DNA of 7,102 bases from JAGIBJ01 sp047604965. Its GTDB lineage: Bacteria > Actinomycetota > Thermoleophilia > Solirubrobacterales > Solirubrobacteraceae. A model generated the notes under the pieces. The model was not told where the DNA came from. It worked only from the letters and a program-made list of their open reading frames with translations, and ran no database searches. The stretch covers positions 1 to 7,102 of the forward strand of contig JASGGQ010000132.1 of assembly GCA_047604965.1 (NCBI GenBank), written 5' to 3'. The translations under genes and the position numbers were made by a program. This document shows, piece after piece, positions 1 through 5,918 of the stretch (positions within the stretch are counted from its first letter, which is position 1; each line of letters starts with the position of its first letter).

Positions 1-73
<73 letters not shown>

Positions 74-74
74 A

Positions 75-1316
75 CGGGGAGGGAGGGCGGCTGGAGTAGC
101 AGCGTCGATCGAGCGGGCCGCCGGCGGGATCGCGCTCAGCCATGACGAACTGAGTGCGCTGCTGGCCGATCGGCGGCCCGAGGTCGTCGAAGATGCGCGG
201 CAGGCCGCCGACGCGCTGCGCCGCCAGCTGGCCGGCGACACGGTGACCTACGTCGTCAACCGCAACCTCAACCTCACGAATATCTGCACCGTCGGCTGCG
301 CCTTCTGCGGGTTCGGCCATGCGCGGCGCTCCCCCGACGCCTACCAGCTCGACGAAGCGCAGGTTCGCGAGCGGATCGCGGAGGCCGTTGCGGAGGGCGC
401 GACCGAACTGTGCGTGCAGTCAGGCATCCATCCCGACTGGACGCTGGAAACCTACGAGCAGTGGCTGGAGTTGTGTCGCGACGCGGCGCCTGGCATCCAC
501 CTGCACGCCTTCAGTCCGATGGAACTCGACGCGATGGTGCGGGCCAGCGGCCTGGAAGTGGCGGCGGTGCTTGCGCGGTTGCGGCACGCTGGGCTGGGCT
601 CGATCCCCGGTACCGCGGCCGAAATCCTCGACGATGCCGTGCGCGCGCAGATCAGCCCAAACAAGCTGCCGGCCGCTCGCTGGGTGGAGCTGGTCGACGC
701 CGCACATGCTGCCGGCCTCCCATCGACGGCGACGATCATGTTCGGGCACATCGAGCAGCCGCCGCATCTCGCGACGCACCTGTTGACGGTCCGCGCGCTT
801 GCCGAGCGGTCCACCGCGCGCCGCGCCGCTGCCGTTGCCGCTGGCGCCGACACCGGGCGGTGTGGTGGTAAGACCGACACGCAGCAGGGGTCGGGCGCAG
901 TCGCGCCGCTTCCGGCGGCGATTACCGAGTTCGTGCCGCTGCGTTTCATCCCGCACCAGACGTTGCTCGGTCGCACGCGGGGTGTCCGCGAGCTCGATGC
1001 CGACGAGACGCTGCGGCTCACGGCAATCTTCCGGCTTGCGCTCGGCCGTTCGATCACGAACCTCCAAACGTCGTGGGTCAAGCTTGGCTTGCCGCTCGCG
1101 GCCGAGTCGCTGCGCTGGGGGGTCAACGATCTTGGCGGCACCTTGATGGAGGAGAACATTTCGCGGCTGGCCGGCGCCGACCATGGAGTGCGGGTCACAC
1201 CGCAGGAGCTGATCGAGGCCGCCCACGCCGCCGGTCGCCCGGCCGCGCAGCGCTCCACCGCCTACGAACTGATTGCCGAACACCCCTTGCCGGCACCGGT
1301 GTCCGGCGGCGCGTAG
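75..1316 (+). CDS. cofH: FO synthase subunit 2, CofH (5-amino-6-(D-ribitylamino)uracil--L-tyrosine 4-hydroxyphenyl transferase), 5'-partial
   Basis: CofH is a radical SAM enzyme. It generates a tyrosine-derived radical fragment and joins it to 5-amino-6-ribitylaminouracil, and CofG then closes the ring to FO, the F420 chromophore. Counting from the GTG at 243, the [4Fe-4S] motif CX3CX2C is seen at residues 15, 19 and 22, directly after VVNRNLNLTNI. Family blocks follow: CVQSGIHPD (57-65), HLHAFSPMEL (86-95), GLGSIPGTAAEILDD (117-131), TEFVPL (228-233) and NDLGGTLMEENISR. The frame stays open upstream of 243 and reads a CofH-like N-terminus (LRRQLAGDTVTYVVNRN), so 243 is an internal codon. No ATG, GTG or TTG occurs in frame between 75 and 242, so the true start lies beyond the window or in the poly-C artefact. 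It could also be the C-terminal half of an FbiC-type CofG-CofH fusion. Residues 187-227 form an unusual insertion. The gene converges on cofE. Confidence 0.93.
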   Translation, partial: RGGRAAGVAASIERAAGGIALSHDELSALLADRRPEVVEDARQAADALRRQLAGDTVTYVVNRNLNLTNICTVGCAFCGFGHARRSPDAYQLDEAQVRERIAEAVAEGATELCVQSGIHPDWTLETYEQWLELCRDAAPGIHLHAFSPMELDAMVRASGLEVAAVLARLRHAGLGSIPGTAAEILDDAVRAQISPNKLPAARWVELVDAAHAAGLPSTATIMFGHIEQPPHLATHLLTVRALAERSTARRAAAVAAGADTGRCGGKTDTQQGSGAVAPLPAAITEFVPLRFIPHQTLLGRTRGVRELDADETLRLTAIFRLALGRSITNLQTSWVKLGLPLAAESLRWGVNDLGGTLMEENISRLAGADHGVRVTPQELIEAAHAAGRPAAQRSTAYELIAEHPLPAPVSGGA

Positions 1317-1328
1317 GTCATGCGCGGC

Positions 1329-1360
1329 GCGGGAGCGGCGCGGGACTCAAACGCTCCCGC
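1329..1360. terminator. Hairpin between convergent cofH and cofE, possible bidirectional terminator
   Basis: A perfect 9-bp stem, GCGGGAGCG (1329-1337) with CGCTCCCGC (1352-1360), encloses a 14-nt loop. It lies in the 56-bp gap between the stop codons of cofH (+) and cofE (-), where a shared terminator is expected. CATGCG (1319-1324) and CGCATG (1358-1363) give an alternative outer pairing. Neither strand has a T-tract after the stem, which is common for hairpins in GC-rich actinobacteria but makes intrinsic termination unproven. Confidence 0.5.
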
Positions 1361-1372
1361 ATGCTCCGGGGC

Positions 1373-2131
1373 TCAGCGGAACAGGTCGTCGGTGAGCGGC
1401 CGTACCAACGCGGCGGCGCCCGGACCGTCGTCGCCGGTGAGCTGGTCGGCGACGCCGGTGACGACCACCACGCCGCCGCCGTCGTCCTTGCGGCGGGCGA
1501 GGTTCGACAGCGCCGCCAGCTCGTCGGCGACGGCCGGCACGGTCGCGACGAGCGGCCGTCCCCCACGGTCGGCCTCGCCGGTTGCCGGCGGCGCGAGCGG
1601 TGCGATCCCTGAGACGCCGATTGCGGTGTCGACCTGGCCGCGCCGCCACGCGCGACCAAACGAATCGGTCACGATCACCGCGAGCGGAGCCAGGCCGCTG
1701 CGCCGCTGGATCGTCGCGCGTAGGCGACGTGCCGACGCATCAGGGTCGAGTGGCAGCAAAATCGCCGTGCCCGGCGGCGCGTTGCTGCGGTCGACACCGG
1801 CGTTCGCGCAGACGAAACCGTGGCGGGTGCGGCAGATCAGCACGCCGCGCTCAGCCCGCAGCAGCTCTTCGCTCTCATCGAGGATGACCTGCACATGGCG
1901 GGCATCGCCGCGATCGCCGCGCGCGTTGGCCAACGAGATGGCGAGCGGAGTCGGCGTTACGTCGGCAAGCGCCACGGTCCGCCCCTCCGCTTTGCTGACG
2001 AGCTTTTGCGCGACGCAGATCACCGCCCCGGGCGCTAGCAACGGCGCGCCGTGCTCCGCGATCAAGGTGGCGAGGTCATCGCCCGGCGTGATCTCCGGGA
2101 GCCCCGGAATGGCGCTTGCGGTGACGCTCAT
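1373..2131 (-). CDS. cofE: Coenzyme F420-0:L-glutamate ligase, CofE (stand-alone)
   Basis: CofE adds L-glutamate residues to F420-0 using GTP and a divalent metal, giving polyglutamylated F420. The 252-residue product shows the family blocks in order: PGDDL (16-20), CVAQKLVSKAEGR (39-51), VILDESEELL (82-91), HGFVCANAGVDRSN (104-117), LLPLDPDASA (125-134), VIVTDSFGRAWRRGQ (152-166), AIGVSGIAPL (170-179) and LARRKDDG (211-218). The ATG at 2131 is chosen because it forms ATGA with the cofC stop and sits just before the conserved N-terminus; the open frame upstream is cofC in another frame. No clear Shine-Dalgarno precedes it, so translation probably depends on coupling to cofC. The length matches single-domain archaeal CofE. 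The C-terminal nitroreductase domain of mycobacterial FbiB is absent. It is the last gene of the npdG-cofD-cofC-cofE operon. Confidence 0.95.
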   Translation of the reverse strand: MSVTASAIPGLPEITPGDDLATLIAEHGAPLLAPGAVICVAQKLVSKAEGRTVALADVTPTPLAISLANARGDRGDARHVQVILDESEELLRAERGVLICRTRHGFVCANAGVDRSNAPPGTAILLPLDPDASARRLRATIQRRSGLAPLAVIVTDSFGRAWRRGQVDTAIGVSGIAPLAPPATGEADRGGRPLVATVPAVADELAALSNLARRKDDGGGVVVVTGVADQLTGDDGPGAAALVRPLTDDLFR

Positions 2132-2871
2132 GCCAGCTGCGTCGCGACGACCCCGCGCGTTGCCGGAGCGCCGCCGCGCTGCGACGCGAAGCGGGCGCGG
2201 AGCGTCGCGAGATCGTCGGGCGTGTCGACATCCAGCGCCAGCGACGGCACGACGAGAACCGTGCCGCCCAGTCCTGCGCTGTGAGCGGCCGCGAGGTGTC
2301 GCGCGCACGAGCCGTCCCCGAATGACGGGTCGATCGCATCGGGCGGGTCGAGCAGCAACGCATTGGTGCCCTGCCCGTGACGATCGGGGATGACGACGAC
2401 TGGCGGCTGCGGGGTGGCCAGCAGCTCGTCGAGCTCTTCGACGCGCAGCAGCGGGCAGTCTCCGGGCGCCAGCAGCACGCGGTCCTGCGGTGTGACCGTC
2501 GCGGCGATGCCACGGAGCGCCGCCGCGCTGTGCGAGCCCGCGTCATCGTCGGCAACCACGTCGGCGCCTTCGGCGATGGCGCGGTGGCGGACCTCGCGGT
2601 CGTCGGTCACGACGACGACGCGCGCGATGGCGGAGCAGCGCCGCAGGTTCATCAGCACGTCGGCGAGCATCGCCAGCATCAGCGCGCGGCGCTCGGCCGC
2701 ATCGAGCGCGCCGGACAGCCGCGATTTGGCGGCGTCGAGCCGCTTGACCGGCACGATCGCGACTGCGGGGCGGACGGGATCAGCCGGTGGGTGAGTAGCG
2801 GCCGCACCGGCCACCGCCACAGCAGCAGCGGTGGCCGGTGCGGCCGGGCGAAAGGCAGGGCGCCCGCTCAT
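2128..2871 (-). CDS. cofC: 2-phospho-L-lactate (or phosphoenolpyruvate) guanylyltransferase, CofC/FbiD
   Basis: This is a MobA-like nucleotidyltransferase that couples GTP with 2-phospho-L-lactate, phosphoenolpyruvate or 3-phosphoglycerate, depending on lineage. It makes the activated donor used by CofD. Motifs in the 247-residue product are VPVKRLDAAKSRL (40-52), VVVVTDDREV (85-94), LLAPGDCPLL (133-142), DRHGQGTNALLLDPP (163-177), FGDGSCARHL (184-193) and LALDVDTPDD (211-220). The substrate cannot be told from sequence here. Family members usually begin a few residues before VPVK, but this reading frame carries about 35 extra Ala/Pro-rich residues. The ATG at 2871 is preferred because it overlaps the cofD stop as ATGA. 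In-frame GTG codons at 2820 and 2814 are alternatives, but both lie in or beside a strong hairpin. The 3' end overlaps the cofE start by 4 bases. Confidence 0.93.
   Translation of the reverse strand: MSGRPAFRPAAPATAAAVAVAGAAATHPPADPVRPAVAIVPVKRLDAAKSRLSGALDAAERRALMLAMLADVLMNLRRCSAIARVVVVTDDREVRHRAIAEGADVVADDDAGSHSAAALRGIAATVTPQDRVLLAPGDCPLLRVEELDELLATPQPPVVVIPDRHGQGTNALLLDPPDAIDPSFGDGSCARHLAAAHSAGLGGTVLVVPSLALDVDTPDDLATLRARFASQRGGAPATRGVVATQLA
2799..2846. repeat. Perfect 19-bp inverted repeat with 10-nt loop inside the 5' end of cofC
   Basis: The arms at 2799-2817 and 2828-2846 (right arm begins GCGGTGGCCGGTGCGGCC) are exact reverse complements, nearly all G/C, around the loop 2818-2827. The repeat falls in codons 9-25 of cofC, about 25 nt after its start, and encodes the Ala/Val-rich tail that precedes the conserved domain. 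In the operon mRNA it would fold into a very stable hairpin. It may be a REP-like palindromic insertion, a transcript-processing or attenuation element, or a translational control element. It lacks a U-tract, so it is not a standard terminator. Confidence 0.85.
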
Positions 2872-3815
2872 CCCGCGCGGAGCGCGTCGGCAAACGCCAA
2901 TAGCTCGCGGGCGACCTCGCGGCGGCGCTCCGGCGTGTCGAGCAGCACGTCGGCCTGGCGGTGCGCGACCTGCTCGGGGAAGGCGCTCGTCGGCGCGTCA
3001 TCGGAGAGCAGCCCGTCGGTCACGTCGGCGTACAGCGTCGCGATGCCGGCCGCGTCGTGCGTGACGCCGAGATGATCGAGGAAGGCGTCGGTCGGCCCTT
3101 TCAGAACGGCGCCCTGCACCAGCGGCGAGACGGTGATCACCGGCGCCGGTGCCGCCGCGACCGCATCGCGCAGGCCAGGCAGCCCAAGGATCGGCGTGAT
3201 CGAGAGCGCGGGGTTCGATGGGCCGATCACGATCAGTTCCGCCGCCTCAATCGCCGCGAACGCTTCGGGCGTCACCGTCGCTGCTTCGAGTCCTTCGACG
3301 GTTACGTCGTCGATCGGCCCGGCACCGTGCCGGCGAATCAGGAAGTCCTGGACGCCGGTGCGCTTGCCGCGTGCTTGCACCGTGGTGCGCAGCTGGTCGT
3401 CGGTCGGCGGTAGAACGGTCGCCGCGATCCCGAGCTGGGTGGTCAGTCGGCGCAGCGCCTGTGTCGGCGTGAGCCCGTCGCGCAGCCACTGCGCACGCTG
3501 CACGCAGACGGCCAAGTCGCGGTCGCCGAGGTTGAACCAAATCTCTTCGCCGAGGGCGCGCAGCTCGTCCATCACCGTGAAGCTGTCGCCTTCGATGCCC
3601 CAGCCGCGCGGGGCGACGCGATGCGCCAGCCAGTACGAGACGAGATCGGGGTCGGGGGAGACATGCGCGCCGTAGATCTCGATGTCGTCGGCGACGTTCG
3701 CGAGCACCGTCAGCCCGCTGCCGACGACATCGAGAAAGCCGCGGGCGAGTTTGGCTCCGCCGGTCCCGCCGGAGAGCAGGACGACCTTCGCGCCATCGAG
3801 GTCGGGCGTGTTCAT
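2868..3815 (-). CDS. cofD: 2-phospho-L-lactate transferase, CofD/FbiA
   Basis: CofD moves the phospho-lactyl (or phosphoenolpyruvyl) group from the GDP-activated donor made by CofC onto FO, giving F420-0 or its dehydro form, and releases GMP. The 315-residue protein has the N-terminal nucleotide-binding block LLSGGTGGAKLARG (13-26), then ANVADDIEIYGAHVSPD (39-55), WFNLGDRDLA (93-102), the block IGPSNPALSITPILGLPG (197-214) and SPLVQGAVLKGPTD (230-243), all typical of CofD. The ATG at 3815 is chosen over an in-frame ATG 12 codons upstream (3851), because it overlaps the npdG stop as ATGA and fits the family's usual N-terminus. AAAGAG lies about 8 nt before it, the best ribosome-binding site in this operon. 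The 3' end overlaps the cofC start by 4 bases. Confidence 0.95.
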   Translation of the reverse strand: MNTPDLDGAKVVLLSGGTGGAKLARGFLDVVGSGLTVLANVADDIEIYGAHVSPDPDLVSYWLAHRVAPRGWGIEGDSFTVMDELRALGEEIWFNLGDRDLAVCVQRAQWLRDGLTPTQALRRLTTQLGIAATVLPPTDDQLRTTVQARGKRTGVQDFLIRRHGAGPIDDVTVEGLEAATVTPEAFAAIEAAELIVIGPSNPALSITPILGLPGLRDAVAAAPAPVITVSPLVQGAVLKGPTDAFLDHLGVTHDAAGIATLYADVTDGLLSDDAPTSAFPEQVAHRQADVLLDTPERRREVARELLAFADALRAG

Positions 3816-4549
3816 CGCAGCTCTTTCGGGTTGGTCGGGGAGTCGGGCCACAGGTCGTCGGGCAGGCCGGTGATGCGAATGCCGGCGTGCGCTCGGTACC
3901 GCACGTTGATGCCGATCAGCGTCGCCGTCAACTGCTCCACGATTCTTGCCTGCTCCAGCGGGCCGGCATCGACGACGCGCAGCCCGGCGATGCGTTGCAG
4001 CAGCTGGGCGACATGGCGCTTATCGGCGCGGTCGTCGCCGCAGATCAAGACATCTTCGGCAAGCGGCTCGCTGAGGTTGCCGAGCGTCTTGGCAGCGACG
4101 GTGTGCAGGGCGGCGACGACCCGCACACCGCTTGGCGTCAGCTCGTCGGCCTGCTGCGCCGCCGAGCCCTGCCACACGCCGATCGTGCGGGTCGCTTTGC
4201 CGGAGATCGTCGCGGCCAACGGAACGGTCGCATCGACGAGCAGCTGCTCCTCTCGCCAATGCGGGCGCAGGTTCGTGAGCGTTTCCGAGTGGCTGCGAAA
4301 TGGCACGCAGAGCAGCACGATCGCCGCACCGCGCACCGCCTCCACGTTGCTGGCGGGCCTCGGCGCCGGCGCGTCGGCCGGGAGTCGGCCGGCGATGCGC
4401 TGCGCGGCCTCTGCGGCGCGAGCCTCCTCGCGCGAGCCGAGCAGGACCGGCGTGCCGGTGTCGGCGAGTCGCAACGCCAGCGCCGAGCCGAGCGCGCCCG
4501 AGCCGCCGACGATCGCGACCGGCTCGGGAGTTTGATCGACGGATCGCAC
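3812..4549 (-). CDS. npdG: F420H2:NADP oxidoreductase (NADPH-dependent F420 reductase)
   Basis: This cytosolic enzyme transfers hydride between NADP(H) and coenzyme F420, linking the cofactor made by the neighbouring genes to the NADPH pool. The 245-residue product begins with a Rossmann nucleotide-binding loop, VAIVGGSGALGSALALRLA (11-29), and a GSRE segment (38-41) at the usual place for NADP phosphate recognition. It then shows IVLLCVPF (77-84), VVAALHTV (144-151), DVLICGDD (166-173), VDAGPLEQARIVEQLT (193-208) and HAGIRITGLP (221-230). The ALHT block resembles archaeal Fno more than the AFNT form of other family members. The frame is open far upstream, but the translation there is low-complexity and not Fno-like. 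The GTG at 4549, ten residues before VAIVGG, is the only suitable start nearby. It is the first gene of the npdG-cofD-cofC-cofE operon. fno is a synonym. Confidence 0.92.
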   Translation of the reverse strand: MRSVDQTPEPVAIVGGSGALGSALALRLADTGTPVLLGSREEARAAEAAQRIAGRLPADAPAPRPASNVEAVRGAAIVLLCVPFRSHSETLTNLRPHWREEQLLVDATVPLAATISGKATRTIGVWQGSAAQQADELTPSGVRVVAALHTVAAKTLGNLSEPLAEDVLICGDDRADKRHVAQLLQRIAGLRVVDAGPLEQARIVEQLTATLIGINVRYRAHAGIRITGLPDDLWPDSPTNPKELR

Positions 4550-4557
4550 CGCCCCGA

Positions 4558-4641
4558 CGCTAACGCAGCGGCTGGTCGGCTGCGTCGCCGGGCGATGGGT
4601 TTGCGTGTCTGCGGACTGCTGCGGCTGCTGCTGCGTTAGCG
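4558..4641. repeat. 12-bp perfect inverted repeat with 60-nt spacer upstream of npdG
   Basis: CGCTAACGCAGC (4558-4569) and GCTGCGTTAGCG (4630-4641) are exact reverse complements, separated by 60 nt, in the 127-bp intergenic region. The inner arm ends 8 nt before the npdG GTG start, so in mRNA it would place the start codon next to a long-loop stem. It could be a pair of operator half-sites, a 5'-leader structure or the remnant of a small mobile element. No convincing -10/-35 pair was found in 4550-4676, though the operon promoter should lie here or further upstream. Confidence 0.5.
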
Positions 4642-4643
4642 CC

Positions 4644-4672
4644 GGGCCGGGGCGGGGGCGGGCCGGGGCGGG
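4644..4672 (+). other. Six consecutive G-tracts, potential G-quadruplex
   Basis: The + strand has six runs of 3-5 G (4644-4646, 4649-4652, 4654-4658, 4660-4662, 4665-4668, 4670-4672) separated by only one or two C. This fits the pattern of a very stable intramolecular G-quadruplex. It lies just after the stop codon of the cupredoxin gene and before the npdG leader. In minus-strand transcripts it appears as C-runs, so the G-rich strand is the template. A C-rich transcript after a stop codon could also favour Rho loading. Neither role is shown by the sequence. Confidence 0.55.
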
Positions 4673-4676
4673 TCGG

Positions 4677-5918
4677 TCAGCGCTGCGGTGCTTGCACGAT
4701 GAAGTCGACGGCCATCGGCCCATGCCCGGGAATCGAGCAGATCAACTTGTACCGGCCTGGCTCGAGCGCGACGTCGGTCGTTGGCGGGATCGGGTGCTCC
4801 TCGGTCGTCGGCGACGTGGCGCCGAAGAGCTGGTGGAGGTCGCCGACGATCGCGCCGTCGGCGTCGGCCTGCGCCCAGTAGAGGTTGTGTGGCTGGCGGT
4901 CGATGTTGTCGAACTCGAAGTTGACGATGTCGGCGGTGACGATGCCTCGCGTCAGCTGAAACGGTTCGCTGTTGTCGATCGCTGTGATGCCGACTGCCGC
5001 GTAGACGCAGCTGCTCGTGCCTGCGCAGGTGGTGTCCGTCGGTGTTGGGGTCGGCGTTGGGGTTGGTGTCGTCGTTGGTGTTGTCGTTGGCGTCGTCGTC
5101 GGTGTCGGGGCGGCGGGCTCTGCGACGGTCGGTTCGGTCGCCGACGTTGTGAGCGCGGCCGGCTCCGTTGTGCCGCTGGGAGCGAGCGTGGGCGTGGGCG
5201 TTGCGGTCGGCGTGGTGGTGGAGGAGGAGGTGTTGCGGGATGCGGCGATCAGCGCGTCACGTTTCCTGCGGCATGCGCGACGGCTGCGGCGACTCGCTGC
5301 GCTCAGGCGGCTTGGCCGCGTGACCTTCAGCAGCGCGCGGCAGCGCCGGGAGAGCTGCTTGGTGGCCTGCGCGGTCGTTAGCGCGGCGCGGGCGGCGACC
5401 GGTTCGTCGGGGTCGACAAGTGGCAGCCCGAGCTTGGCGCGGAGCTGTTGCTGCGGGTCGCTCAGGCCGGCCGCGCGGCGCTCGGCCAGCGCTGCCGCAA
5501 CGGTTTGCGCAGCCAGGTTCGGGCGATGCGCGGCGGTGTGGCTGGCAAGCCAGAGCGGTCCGGGAGCGCCGCGCGCCATCAGCGGCGAGCGCTCCGAACC
5601 GACGACCCACATCGTCGCGCTCGATGCGCCGACTGAGTGGCCGTGCGCCGGACGGGAGGTACGCCCGGCGGTCGCGTCCGGTTCGTGGTTGCCCATCAGG
5701 TCGTCGCCCATCAGGACGTCGGCGGATAGGTGGCCGGCATGCGGCGAACCGGTCGCGACCTGCCGGGCGACGGCGTGGTGCAGCGGGCAGTCGCAGCGCA
5801 GCAGCAGCGACGCCGCGATGGCGCTCAGCGGGGCTGCGGCAAGGATCGCCAGCGCGACCCGGAGACGGCGACGGTAGCCGCTGAGCGCCGCCCGCCCGCT
5901 GCCGGCGGTGGCGTTCAC
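4677..5918 (-). CDS. Membrane-anchored protein with Thr/Pro linker and C-terminal plastocyanin-like copper domain
   Basis: The 413-residue product begins with a basic segment and a hydrophobic stretch (about 20-40), a signal anchor or signal peptide; C42 and C44 follow but do not fit a lipobox. A His/Met-containing region (47-103) and an unrecognised segment (104-187) come next. An Arg-rich stretch with C193 and C216 (190-227) leads into a Thr/Pro linker (229-297). The C-terminal domain (about 298-413) is a cupredoxin: H344 in QPHN, then C394, H399 and M402 in CSIPGHGPM, give a complete type-1 copper site for extracytoplasmic electron transfer. C298 and C304 may form a disulfide. The GTG at 5918 is chosen because it overlaps the DUF1501 stop as GTGA; the frame is open further upstream but overlaps the DUF1501 gene deeply. 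No Shine-Dalgarno is visible, consistent with coupling. The function of the middle region is unknown. Confidence 0.8.
   Translation of the reverse strand: MNATAGSGRAALSGYRRRLRVALAILAAAPLSAIAASLLLRCDCPLHHAVARQVATGSPHAGHLSADVLMGDDLMGNHEPDATAGRTSRPAHGHSVGASSATMWVVGSERSPLMARGAPGPLWLASHTAAHRPNLAAQTVAAALAERRAAGLSDPQQQLRAKLGLPLVDPDEPVAARAALTTAQATKQLSRRCRALLKVTRPSRLSAASRRSRRACRRKRDALIAASRNTSSSTTTPTATPTPTLAPSGTTEPAALTTSATEPTVAEPAAPTPTTTPTTTPTTTPTPTPTPTPTDTTCAGTSSCVYAAVGITAIDNSEPFQLTRGIVTADIVNFEFDNIDRQPHNLYWAQADADGAIVGDLHQLFGATSPTTEEHPIPPTTDVALEPGRYKLICSIPGHGPMAVDFIVQAPQR
5028..5234. repeat. Low-complexity Thr/Pro-coding repeat inside the cupredoxin gene
   Basis: Codons 229-297 of the minus-strand cupredoxin gene encode mostly Thr, Pro, Ser and Ala. 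The purest part (5028-5111) encodes alternating TP and TTTP units; on the + strand it appears as GT-rich units such as GGTGTTGGGGTC. It forms a flexible, probably extended spacer between the membrane-proximal part and the copper domain, and is likely to vary in length by slippage. Confidence 0.8.

Noticed and set aside
420..1283. Long minus-strand open frames opposite cofH (420-1283 and 452-1258)
   Set aside because: They lie wholly antisense to a clearly conserved CofH, their translations are Arg/Pro-rich without recognisable motifs, and long antisense frames are expected at this GC content.
1320..2393. 357-codon plus-strand frame opposite cofE and the end of cofC
   Set aside because: The translation is Ser/Arg/Ala low-complexity and it covers two well-supported minus-strand genes.
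3132..3151. Overlapping short palindromes GGTGATCACC and CACCGGCGCCGGTG
   Set aside because: They sit inside conserved cofD coding sequence, are short, and are plausible by chance in GC-rich codons; nothing suggests an operator within the gene.
3621..4639. Long plus-strand frames opposite cofD and npdG
   Set aside because: Both are antisense shadows with no family motifs, while the minus strand shows complete CofD and Fno motif sets.
4550..4723. Longer npdG start at 4723
   Set aside because: It would overlap the 3' end of the cupredoxin gene and add 58 residues of Pro/Gln/Arg low-complexity sequence before a Rossmann fold that normally begins at the N-terminus.
5028..5111. Possible CRISPR or tandem-repeat array in the GT-rich units
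   Set aside because: The units are short, imperfect and follow codon periodicity for Thr-Pro; there are no unique spacers.
5017..5877. 286-codon plus-strand frame starting with alternating Val/Gly residues
   Set aside because: The Val/Gly repeat is just the reverse reading of the Thr/Pro linker of the cupredoxin gene; the rest shows no recognisable domain.
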